Origin: Rhodospirillaceae bacterium
Lineage (GTDB): Bacteria; Pseudomonadota; Alphaproteobacteria; Rhodospirillales; Magnetovibrionaceae
Direction of reading: 5' to 3'
Assembly (NCBI GenBank): GCA_002401565.1
Contig: NVTL01000055.1
Coordinates: 1-6,752 of the forward strand
Length of the DNA stretch: 6,752 bases
Below, piece after piece: positions 1 through 5,817 of the stretch. Position 1 is the first letter of the stretch. Each line of letters begins with the position of its first letter. The translations under genes and the position numbers were made by a program. The notes below the pieces were generated by a model that saw nothing but the letters and a program-made list of their open reading frames with translations, was not told where the DNA came from and ran no database searches.

Positions 1-502
1 TGCGGTATCGTTGATTTGGAAACACCCGCTTGCGGACGTGGCGGCAAAAGCCACGGCACCGATTGGCGCGGCCTTTACGTTTTTGTCATTGGTCACCGGA
101 TCGCTTTGGGGCAAGCCCATGTGGGGCACTTGGTGGGTATGGGACGCGCGTTTGACGTCCATGCTGATCTTGTTGTTTTTATATATTGGTTATATGGCCT
201 TGCAAGGCGCGTTTGATGACCGCACCCGCGGCGCAAAGGCTTCGGCTATTTTGGCTTTGGTCGGTGCCGTGAACCTGCCGATTATTAAATTTTCCGTGAC
301 GTGGTGGAACAGCCTGCACCAAGGTGCGACCGTGGTCACCATGGACGGCCCCAAAATGGACGCCAGCATGTTGTGGCCGTTGCTGCTGATGGCCTTTGCG
401 TTCAAGGGTTATTACATCTGGGTTTTGTTGGTGCGTATGCGCCAAGAACTGACCGCCAACAAAGTACGCATTTTGCGCATGAAACAAGCGCACGGCGCTT
501 AA
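1..502 (+). CDS. ccmC: Heme exporter/heme-handling protein CcmC, 5'-truncated
   Basis: This is the C-terminal two thirds or so of CcmC, the inner-membrane protein that presents heme to the chaperone CcmE. The reading frame is open from the first base of the window (codons start at position 2), so the true start lies upstream; the TTG at 11 is not a believable start because it falls inside the conserved 'W+HPLADVAAK' stretch. The family signature, the periplasmic tryptophan-rich WWD motif WGTWWVWDARLT, lies at 122-157. It is followed by the conserved WWNSLHQ segment, whose histidine (codon 317-319) matches the second axial heme ligand (His184 in E. coli CcmC). The first ligand histidine (His60 in E. 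coli) would be upstream of the window. At least three hydrophobic segments are visible, and the end is basic (RILRMKQAHGA). The stop TAA is 11 bases before ccmD. Identity is very secure; only the 5' end is missing. Confidence 0.96.
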   Translation, partial: AVSLIWKHPLADVAAKATAPIGAAFTFLSLVTGSLWGKPMWGTWWVWDARLTSMLILLFLYIGYMALQGAFDDRTRGAKASAILALVGAVNLPIIKFSVTWWNSLHQGATVVTMDGPKMDASMLWPLLLMAFAFKGYYIWVLLVRMRQELTANKVRILRMKQAHGA

Positions 503-513
503 GGGGCAATATT

Positions 514-702
514 ATGCAAGATTTTTTAAATATGGGTGGTTATGGCAGCTACATATGGCCATCTTATGGAATTACAGCCGTGGTGATGTTGGGTGTTTTG
601 ATCGCATCACTAAAGTCTTTGAAATCCACCGAAGCGACTTACAAACGGTTGCTTGATGAGATGGCTGAAGATGTCATCTTGAATAAAGAAACGGAGTCTT
701 AA
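514..702 (+). CDS. ccmD: Heme exporter accessory protein CcmD (62 aa)
   Basis: CcmD is a small single-span membrane protein that bridges CcmC and CcmE and is needed to release holo-CcmE from the CcmABCD complex. The product has 62 residues, normal for the family. The N-terminal MQDFLNMGGYGSYIWPSYG matches the usual CcmD 'F..MGGYG.YVW.SY' pattern. One membrane helix follows (about residues 19-33), then a charged tail (K-S-L-K-S-T-E, then an acidic end). The start at 514 is chosen because it begins the conserved motif and because AAGGGG at 501-506 sits 7 bases upstream as a ribosome binding site. In-frame starts further upstream would overlap ccmC heavily. The gene lies between ccmC and ccmE, its standard place, with only 2 bases before the ccmE start. 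Confidence 0.93.
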   Translation: MQDFLNMGGYGSYIWPSYGITAVVMLGVLIASLKSLKSTEATYKRLLDEMAEDVILNKETES

Positions 703-704
703 GA

Positions 705-1184
705 ATGGCGATGAAGCGTAAACATAAACGCCTCACTTTTGTGTTGATTGCAATGGCCTTGGTTGGCGTTGCGACGGGCTTGGTTTTGTATGCTTTGAGC
801 GATGGTATTTCCTTGTTTCACAGCCCCACAGATATTGTTGAAAAACAGCCCAAAGAAACGCAGCGTTTGCGTCTGGGTGGTTTGGTCGTGGAAGATTCTG
901 TTCGACGTGAAGACGGGTCTCCCGTTGTCATGTTTGGTGTAACCGACATGGAAAATACCGTACAGGTTTCTTATAATGGCCTGTTGCCGGACTTGTTCCG
1001 CGAAGGCCAAGGCATCGTTGCCGAAGGTCGTTATGTGAACGGTGTGTTTGTTGCCAGTGAAGTTTTGGCGAAACATGACGAAAATTACATGGCGCCCGAA
1101 GTCGCAGAATCTCTGAAAAAATCAGGAAACTGGAAACCCGAAGACGCGGGCGCTCCCGCTGGAACAAAGGTACCCGCCCAATGA
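705..1184 (+). CDS. ccmE: Periplasmic heme chaperone CcmE
   Basis: CcmE is a membrane-anchored periplasmic chaperone. It binds heme covalently through a histidine and carries it from CcmCD to the CcmF/H ligation complex. The 159-residue product has the family layout: a basic cytoplasmic N-terminus (MAMKRKHKRL), one membrane anchor (about residues 11-31), a beta-rich OB-fold domain (about 50-122, including LRLGGLV and the GQGIVAEGRY stretch), and the heme-binding signature LAKHDENYMAPEV. His124 (codon 1074-1076) is the covalent heme ligand and Tyr128 the conserved axial residue of the HDENY-type CcmE. The C-terminal tail is flexible and rich in Gly, Pro and Ala. GGAG at 693-696 lies 8 bases before the ATG at 705; a second in-frame ATG at 711 (MKRKHK) is a possible alternative. 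The stop overlaps the ccmF start in an ATGA, suggesting coupled translation. Confidence 0.97.
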   Translation: MAMKRKHKRLTFVLIAMALVGVATGLVLYALSDGISLFHSPTDIVEKQPKETQRLRLGGLVVEDSVRREDGSPVVMFGVTDMENTVQVSYNGLLPDLFREGQGIVAEGRYVNGVFVASEVLAKHDENYMAPEVAESLKKSGNWKPEDAGAPAGTKVPAQ

Positions 1185-3172
1185 TCGTAGAACTTGGACA
1201 CTTCGCCCTGATTTTGGGCTTGATGGTTGCTGTTTTTCAAACCGTTGTACCACTGGTTGGCGCGCACCGGGGCGAACAGGCGTGGATGGATTTTGCCACT
1301 CCGGCGGCAATTGTGCAGGCGATGTTGGCAATCTTTGCCTTTGGCGCGTTAACGTATGCGCACGTGGTGTCTGATTTTTCTGTGCTCAACGTGGTGATGA
1401 ATTCCCATACCGACAAACCGATGCTTTATAAGGTTGCCGGTGTGTGGGGCAACCACGAAGGGTCCATGTTGTTGTGGGTTTTGATTTTGGCGATTTACGG
1501 CATGGCTGTGGCCGCCTTTGGTCGCAATCTTCCGCCCGCTCTCAAAGCACGCGTGTTGGGCATCCAAGCCCTCATCGCTTTGGGCTTTTATTTGTTTATT
1601 TTGTATACGTCTAACCCGTTTGAACGTGTGTTCCCGGCACCCTTTAATGGCCGTGATTTGAACCCATTGTTGCAAGATCCGGGCTTGGCGTTTCACCCAC
1701 CGTTGCTATATTTAGGCTACGTTGGATTTTCGATAGCGTTCTCTTTTGCGATTGCTGCCCTCATCGAGGGACGTGTGGATGCGGCTTGGGCCCGTTGGGT
1801 TCGTCCATGGACATTGGCAGCGTGGGGTTTCCTGACCGCCGGCATCGTATTGGGATCTTGGTGGGCGTATTATGAACTCGGCTGGGGTGGCTGGTGGTTC
1901 TGGGACCCGGTTGAAAATGCCTCGTTTATGCCGTGGTTAGTCGGCACCGCCTTGTTGCATTCGTCCATCGTTGTGGAAAAACGCAATACGTTAAAGGGCT
2001 GGACTATTTTCTTGTCCATCGTGGCGTTCTCGTTCTCGTTACTGGGCACCTTTATCGTGCGCTCTGGTGTTCTGTCTTCGGTGCATTCGTTTGCCTCCGA
2101 TCCGGAACGTGGTGTGTTTATTTTAGGGCTGTTGTTGGTTGTGGTCGGGGGGTCGTTCACCTTGTTCGCCATCCGCGCTCCACAATTAAAAGCCGGTGGC
2201 ATGTTCCAACCTGTGTCTCGCGAAGGCTCATTGTTGCTGAACAATTTGTTGATGACCGTGGCGACTGCTGCGGTGCTGTTGGGCACGCTTTATCCGTTGT
2301 TCTTGGACGCCATTGGCGGCGGCAAGGTTTCGGTGGGCCCACCGTTCTTTAATGCGGTGTTTATTCCGTTGATGGTGCCAGCCCTTGTCGTGATGGTCTT
2401 TGGTCCTTTGATGGCCTGGAAACGTGGCAATGTTGCTCGTGCGTTCAAACAATTGTTTGTGGCGTTGGGTGCGGCCGCCTTGATCGTCATCGCCAACAGT
2501 TTCTTGATGGAAGACGCCAGCATTCTTTCCATACTGGGCAGTGGCTTGGCCGCTTGGCTGGTGGTGGGCACGCTGACCGAAATTGCTGTACGCATTAAAC
2601 TGTTCAGAGCATCGCCAAGCGAAAGTTTTCGACGCTTGTTCAGCATTCCCCGGTCTTCGTGGGGCATGACTTTGGCCCACGGTGGTTTGGGCATTGCCGT
2701 GGCGGGTATGATTGGTTCGACCGTTTGGAAACAAGAAAGCATTCAAGTGATGAATGTTGGCGACAGCGTGATGTTGGCTGGTTACGAATATACGTTCCAA
2801 GGCGTTCATGAAGCCCAAGGGCCGAACTATGTGGCGACCGTGGGCACCGTTGAAGTGACCAAAAACGGCAAAGCGTACACAATATTGTATCCTGAAAACC
2901 GCAATTATCCGGTTAAGGGCATGCCAACAACCGAAGCCGCCATCGAAACCACATTCTGGGCCGATTTGTATGTGGCTTTGGGCAACCAAGACAGCAGCGG
3001 CGGATACGTGATGCGCATTTATCACAATCCTTTGGTTTTGTGGTTATGGGTGGGTTCAATGTTCTTGGTGTTGGGATCAATCGTCAGTTTGACCGATCGT
3101 CGTCACCGCATTGGGGCGCCGACCAAATCTAAAACTGGGGTTACGCCCAAAGCGGCTGTGCCGGCTGAATAG
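1181..3172 (+). CDS. ccmF: Cytochrome c heme lyase subunit CcmF
   Basis: CcmF is the large polytopic inner-membrane subunit of the cytochrome c synthetase. It takes heme from holo-CcmE and, with CcmH and CcmI, joins it to the apocytochrome CXXCH. The 663-residue product is full length for the family. The WWD domain motif WGGWWFWDPVENASFMPWL starts at residue 235 (bases 1883-1906 encode its WGGWWFWD core). The four conserved histidines are present: His172 (in FHPPLLY) and His302 (in SSVHSFASD) as the periplasmic pair around the WWD domain, and His260 (in ALLHSS) and His500 (in TLAHGG) as the pair expected to bind the structural heme b. They match E. coli His173, 303, 261 and 491. A large periplasmic loop (about 520-610) precedes the last membrane helix (about 616-636). 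The start overlaps the end of ccmE (ATGA at 1181), with AAAGG at 1166-1170. Confidence 0.98.
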   Translation: MIVELGHFALILGLMVAVFQTVVPLVGAHRGEQAWMDFATPAAIVQAMLAIFAFGALTYAHVVSDFSVLNVVMNSHTDKPMLYKVAGVWGNHEGSMLLWVLILAIYGMAVAAFGRNLPPALKARVLGIQALIALGFYLFILYTSNPFERVFPAPFNGRDLNPLLQDPGLAFHPPLLYLGYVGFSIAFSFAIAALIEGRVDAAWARWVRPWTLAAWGFLTAGIVLGSWWAYYELGWGGWWFWDPVENASFMPWLVGTALLHSSIVVEKRNTLKGWTIFLSIVAFSFSLLGTFIVRSGVLSSVHSFASDPERGVFILGLLLVVVGGSFTLFAIRAPQLKAGGMFQPVSREGSLLLNNLLMTVATAAVLLGTLYPLFLDAIGGGKVSVGPPFFNAVFIPLMVPALVVMVFGPLMAWKRGNVARAFKQLFVALGAAALIVIANSFLMEDASILSILGSGLAAWLVVGTLTEIAVRIKLFRASPSESFRRLFSIPRSSWGMTLAHGGLGIAVAGMIGSTVWKQESIQVMNVGDSVMLAGYEYTFQGVHEAQGPNYVATVGTVEVTKNGKAYTILYPENRNYPVKGMPTTEAAIETTFWADLYVALGNQDSSGGYVMRIYHNPLVLWLWVGSMFLVLGSIVSLTDRRHRIGAPTKSKTGVTPKAAVPAE

Positions 3173-3186
3173 GGGAAGGGGGCGTT

Positions 3187-3738
3187 ATGAAAAAACTCAC
3201 CTATTTCCTGCCCTTGGCCGTGTTGGTTGTGGTTGGCTTTTTTGCCATACTGCAATTGAAACAAGTCAGCGAAGGCAAATCCGTTAACCTCTTGCCCTCG
3301 GTTTTGATTAACCGCGAAGTTGCCCCGTTTGCAATGCCCGGTATTCAAGGCCACGGTAAAGGCTGGGGTTCGAAAGACTTAGTCGGTCAAGTGACCTTGG
3401 TCAATTTGTTCGGATCGTGGTGCGTGGCGTGTTTGTCTGAACACCCGTTTTTGATGCGCATCAAAGACCAAAACCTTATTCCCATTTATGGTGTGGATTG
3501 GCGTGAAAAAGATCCGGCAGCCGGACCGCGTTGGTTGGCAAAATATGGCAATCCCTACACTTTGATCGGGAATGATCCGCAATCGAAAGTCGCGATTTCA
3601 TTCGGCGTAACGGGGGCTCCGGAAAGCTTCCTGGTCGATAAAAAAGGCGTGATTCGGTACAAACAAACGGGTCCCATAAGTTCTTCAGTTTGGAAAAAAA
3701 CCTTGTGGCCGTTAATTCAGGAGCTTCGAAAAGAATGA
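3187..3738 (+). CDS. ccmG: Thiol:disulfide oxidoreductase CcmG/DsbE
   Basis: CcmG is a membrane-tethered periplasmic thioredoxin-like reductant. It works with CcmH to keep the heme-binding cysteines of apocytochromes reduced, drawing electrons from CcdA or DsbD. The 183-residue product has an N-terminal membrane anchor (about residues 5-22) and a thioredoxin fold (about 43-180). The active site GSWCVACLSEHP puts the redox cysteines at Cys79 and Cys82. The cis-proline loop GVTGAPESFLVD (Pro145) and the acidic GVDWREKDP insert (from residue 102) are typical of CcmG rather than general thioredoxins. The active-site dipeptide is Val-Ala, whereas family members I know often have a proline there (WCPTC, WCVPC). 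The start at 3187 follows a strong purine-rich AGGGGAAGGGGG at 3171-3182, 14 bases after the ccmF stop. The stop overlaps the ccmH start in an ATGA. Confidence 0.96.
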   Translation: MKKLTYFLPLAVLVVVGFFAILQLKQVSEGKSVNLLPSVLINREVAPFAMPGIQGHGKGWGSKDLVGQVTLVNLFGSWCVACLSEHPFLMRIKDQNLIPIYGVDWREKDPAAGPRWLAKYGNPYTLIGNDPQSKVAISFGVTGAPESFLVDKKGVIRYKQTGPISSSVWKKTLWPLIQELRKE

Positions 3739-4232
3739 TGTTAAGAGCCCTCATGTTTGTGATGGCATTGGCGGTCTTTTCGCCAAGCCCATCCTTTGCG
3801 GTTGAACCCGACGAAATTCTCAGCGACCCGGCATTAGAAGCTCGCGCTCGTGAGTTGGGCAAAAGTTTACGCTGTGTGGTCTGTCAGAACCAACCCATTG
3901 ATGAATCCAATGCCGATTTGGCTCGGGACATGCGGATTTTGGTGCGCGACCGTATTTCCAGCGGTGATACTAATGAACAGGTTTTGGCCTATATGGTCGA
4001 TCGGTATGGCGACTTTGTCTTGCTGGACCCCCCGTTTAAAGCCTCGACCTTGGTGTTGTGGATTGGCCCCGGCGTGATTGCCGTATTTGGTATGTTTGCC
4101 GTGGTGAGTTTTTATCGCCGCAACAAAAGCAACGATGATGCCACAGCGGTTGCCGCCAATCCCCAAACAGCCCCTTTAAGTGATGACGAACGAAAGCGCC
4201 TTGACGCTCTCTTGAAAGATGACGACGCATGA
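3735..4232 (+). CDS. ccmH: Cytochrome c maturation thiol-reductase CcmH (CcmL/CycL type)
   Basis: CcmH is a periplasm-facing, membrane-anchored dithiol protein. It passes electrons from CcmG to apocytochrome and forms part of the heme ligation complex with CcmF and CcmI. The 165-residue product has a signal peptide (about residues 1-22, ending PSFA before VEPDE) and the diagnostic LRCVVCQN motif with Cys47 and Cys50. A three-helix domain follows (to about 100, including MVDRYGDFVLLDPPF), then one membrane helix (about 104-127) and a cytoplasmic tail ending LSDDERKRLDALL, common in alphaproteobacterial CcmH. It is the short form; the TPR part is the separate ccmI, unlike the fused CcmH of E. 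coli. The start at 3735 is chosen because AGGAG at 3719-3723 is 11 bases upstream and because it gives a clean signal peptide. ATG 3738 is an immediate alternative; an upstream in-frame start at 3690 would add 15 non-signal residues inside ccmG. Confidence 0.96.
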   Translation: MMLRALMFVMALAVFSPSPSFAVEPDEILSDPALEARARELGKSLRCVVCQNQPIDESNADLARDMRILVRDRISSGDTNEQVLAYMVDRYGDFVLLDPPFKASTLVLWIGPGVIAVFGMFAVVSFYRRNKSNDDATAVAANPQTAPLSDDERKRLDALLKDDDA

Positions 4233-5653
4233 CCATCTTGTGGATTTCTGCGGGAATATTGACCGTACTTTCTTTGCTTAGCCTTTTGGCACCGATGTTA
4301 AAACAATCAAAAGCCGTAGTCGCGCCTGCGCGCGGTGATTTTGATTTGACGGTCTATAAAGATCAATTGGTCGAAATTGATAAAGACTTAGAACGCGGTG
4401 TTTTGTCCGCAGACCAAGCCACGTCGGCGCGCACCGAAATTGAACGGCGCATGTTGGCCATCGCCACCGAAGCCGACGTTGTCCTCAAAAATACACCCCT
4501 CCCCAAATGGATGGTCATGATGATTGTCGTGATGATTCCGGCGGGCGCGTTTGCCATGTATATGAGCTTGGGCGAACCGACCATAAAAGATTATCCGATT
4601 GCCACGCGTGAACAGCCCAAGGATGGGGATGTGAATACCCGCATCGCGCAACTGCAAAAAATGATCGATAACATCAAGACCCAAATCGAAGAAGACCCAA
4701 CCAATCCAAACAACTGGGCCAGATTGGCTCAGGCCCGTCAAATGATTGGCAATTCGCAAGGTTCAATTCTGGCTTACAAAAAATTGGTGTCCCTAACCAA
4801 TCGTAATCCCGAAGCCCTGATGGCCTTGGCCGAAGCCATGTTTGTTGATGCTGATGACGTGGTTACACCCGCCGCCGCAGCGTTGTTTAAAGAAGCTAAA
4901 ATCGCCATGCCGGGCAATCCTATGACCTATTATTATTTGGCGATTGAACGTCAAGTGGTAGGGGATGATCAGGGTGCTATGGATGAATACGCAGGCTTGC
5001 TGAGCATTTCGCCGTCCAATGGCGAATGGGTGCCCAATATTCAAGACCGCATGAAAGCCTTGGCTAAAAAATCAGGTCTTTCCGTTCCCGCTGTAAAAAT
5101 GATGGCGCCCATGCAGGCTAAACTCGACGTGCCCGCCTCCGGTCCAACACAAGAACAAATCCAAGATGCACAAAGCATGTCTGGCACCGATCAAAACGCG
5201 ATGATCCAATCCATGGTGACGCGCTTGGCCGATAAGTTAAAAGACAATCCGGATGATTTAGAAGGCTGGAAACGCCTTGCCAATGCTTACAAAGTTTTGG
5301 GCGACAAGGGCAAAATGGCCGATGCCATGATGCAAATCTCCCGTCTGCAAGGCACCAAGTCTATGGGCCCGGCAACGATGACACCAAGTGCTCCTGTTGC
5401 GTCTTCAGTGACGTCTTCAACTTCAGCCACGCCCGGCCCAACGCGTCAACAAATCATCGACGCGCAAAGCATGTCCTCAGGCGATCAAAAATCTATGATC
5501 GCAAACATGGTGCAACGCTTGGCCGATAAACAGAAGGCTGATCCAGACAATCTGGAAGGCTGGAAACGCCTAGAAAACGCCTATCGCGTGCTGGGCGACC
5601 AAGCCGGAATGGGTGAGGCGGCAACGGAAATTAAACGGCTGCAAGCTCGGTAG
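4229..5653 (+). CDS. ccmI: Apocytochrome c chaperone CcmI with duplicated C-terminal module
   Basis: CcmI binds the C-terminal helix of apocytochromes and delivers them to CcmF/CcmH. The 474-residue product shows the family plan. It has membrane helix 1 (about residues 3-22), a cytoplasmic amphipathic loop (VYKDQLVEIDKDLERGVLS, with conserved E..RR at 70-74), membrane helix 2 (about 94-113), then a long periplasmic TPR-containing region. TPR-like helix pairs are seen at about 138-190 (NPNNWARLAQA) and 195-260. The C-terminus carries two copies of a 70-residue unit (residues 305-374 and 403-472) joined by a Ser/Thr/Pro linker. Known alphaproteobacterial CcmI proteins carry a unit of this kind, to my knowledge usually once, so the second copy is unusual. 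The start overlaps the ccmH stop (ATGA at 4229). It is the last gene of the operon, ending 27 bases before the terminator stem. Confidence 0.94.
   Translation: MTILWISAGILTVLSLLSLLAPMLKQSKAVVAPARGDFDLTVYKDQLVEIDKDLERGVLSADQATSARTEIERRMLAIATEADVVLKNTPLPKWMVMMIVVMIPAGAFAMYMSLGEPTIKDYPIATREQPKDGDVNTRIAQLQKMIDNIKTQIEEDPTNPNNWARLAQARQMIGNSQGSILAYKKLVSLTNRNPEALMALAEAMFVDADDVVTPAAAALFKEAKIAMPGNPMTYYYLAIERQVVGDDQGAMDEYAGLLSISPSNGEWVPNIQDRMKALAKKSGLSVPAVKMMAPMQAKLDVPASGPTQEQIQDAQSMSGTDQNAMIQSMVTRLADKLKDNPDDLEGWKRLANAYKVLGDKGKMADAMMQISRLQGTKSMGPATMTPSAPVASSVTSSTSATPGPTRQQIIDAQSMSSGDQKSMIANMVQRLADKQKADPDNLEGWKRLENAYRVLGDQAGMGEAATEIKRLQAR
5141..5350 (+). repeat. CcmI C-terminal module, copy 1 (70 codons)
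   Basis: This is the first of two in-frame copies of a 70-residue unit in ccmI (residues 305-374). It runs from GPT through AQSMS, MVxRLADK, LEGWKRL, NAY and VLGD to RLQ. By direct position-by-position comparison, 45 of 70 residues equal those of copy 2, with no gaps. The second half is a TPR-like helix pair; the first half resembles the 'MS..D...MI..MV..LA' helix often seen in CcmI proteins. The copies share a 17-base identical DNA block (5261-5277 here). Confidence 0.9.
5435..5644 (+). repeat. CcmI C-terminal module, copy 2 (70 codons)
   Basis: This is the second in-frame copy of the module (CcmI residues 403-472), 294 bases (98 codons) downstream of copy 1. It ends two residues before the protein's C-terminus. 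The shared 17-base block is at 5555-5571. The 28-residue linker between the copies (residues 375-402) is low-complexity and rich in Ser, Thr, Pro and Ala. The copies have diverged at the codon level, so the duplication is not very recent. Confidence 0.9.
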
Positions 5654-5680
5654 CTCTTAGTTCGCAATCTGAAAAAGAAT

Positions 5681-5717
5681 AAAGCGTGGTGTCCGTAAGG
5701 ATGCCACGCTTTTTTTT
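5681..5717 (+). terminator. Rho-independent terminator of the ccm operon
   Basis: AAAGCGTGG at 5681-5689 pairs perfectly with CCACGCTTT at 5704-5712. The stem continues inward through two G-T wobble pairs and three Watson-Crick pairs to close on a GTAA loop (5695-5698), a GNRA-type tetraloop. This gives a 14-bp hairpin. Eight Ts at 5710-5717 form the tail, part of which also pairs with the A's at the stem base. The upstream strand is A-rich (GAAAAAGAATAAAG), so the element may also stop transcription coming from the right. It sits 27 bases after the ccmI stop and closes the operon. Confidence 0.93.
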
Positions 5718-5758
5718 GTGGGCAGACCACCACCCACTATTTAATCAACTAGGTATTC

Positions 5759-5777
5759 TTTAACTATTCCTGTTAAA
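5759..5777. promoter_or_regulatory. Small inverted repeat upstream of the NTPase gene (possible operator)
   Basis: TTTAAC (5759-5764) and GTTAAA (5772-5777) are perfect inverted half-sites separated by 7 bases, in the AT-rich stretch 40-60 bases before the NTPase start. The 13-base centre-to-centre spacing is compatible with a dimeric regulator but does not identify one. A 6-bp dyad in AT-rich DNA can occur by chance, so this is only a candidate. Confidence 0.3.
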
Positions 5778-5789
5778 TACATCCTTACA

Positions 5790-5795
5790 TAGAAT
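5790..5795 (+). promoter_or_regulatory. Possible -10 element (TAGAAT) of the NTPase gene
   Basis: TAGAAT matches five of six bases of the sigma-70 -10 consensus and lies 22 bases before the ATG at 5818, implying a short leader. No good -35 hexamer is seen at 16-18 bases upstream (TTCCTG at 17), so a regulated or weak promoter would have to be assumed. The terminator upstream means the NTPase gene needs its own promoter somewhere in 5718-5817. Confidence 0.25.
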
Positions 5796-5817
5796 CAGCT
5801 TGGATAGGGTAAACGTC

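Noticed and set aside
11..13. TTG at 11 as the start of ccmC
   Set aside because: The frame stays open to the window edge, and the missing N-terminal third, including the first heme-ligand histidine, must lie upstream.
301..513. Upstream in-frame extension of ccmD from an early start codon
   Set aside because: The added residues lie in the +1 frame inside ccmC and are not CcmD-like; the conserved CcmD N-terminus and a good ribosome binding site fix the start at 514.
2228..3025. Long minus-strand open frame (265 codons) opposite ccmF
   Set aside because: Its translation is rich in His, Gln and Arg with no recognisable domain. It lies antisense to a certain, full-length ccmF and looks like a codon-bias shadow.
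3690..3734. Upstream non-ATG start for ccmH
   Set aside because: It would put 15 residues in front of a clean signal peptide. The ATG at 3735 has AGGAG upstream and the ATGA overlap seen elsewhere in the operon.
5718..5737. GTGGG...CCCAC short inverted repeat after the terminator
   Set aside because: The 5-bp arms with a competing GTGG/CCAC pairing give a weak structure, with no T-tract or recognisable operator character.
5800..5802. In-frame TTG six codons upstream as the NTPase start
   Set aside because: It has no ribosome binding site of its own, while TAGGG is well placed for the ATG at 5818.
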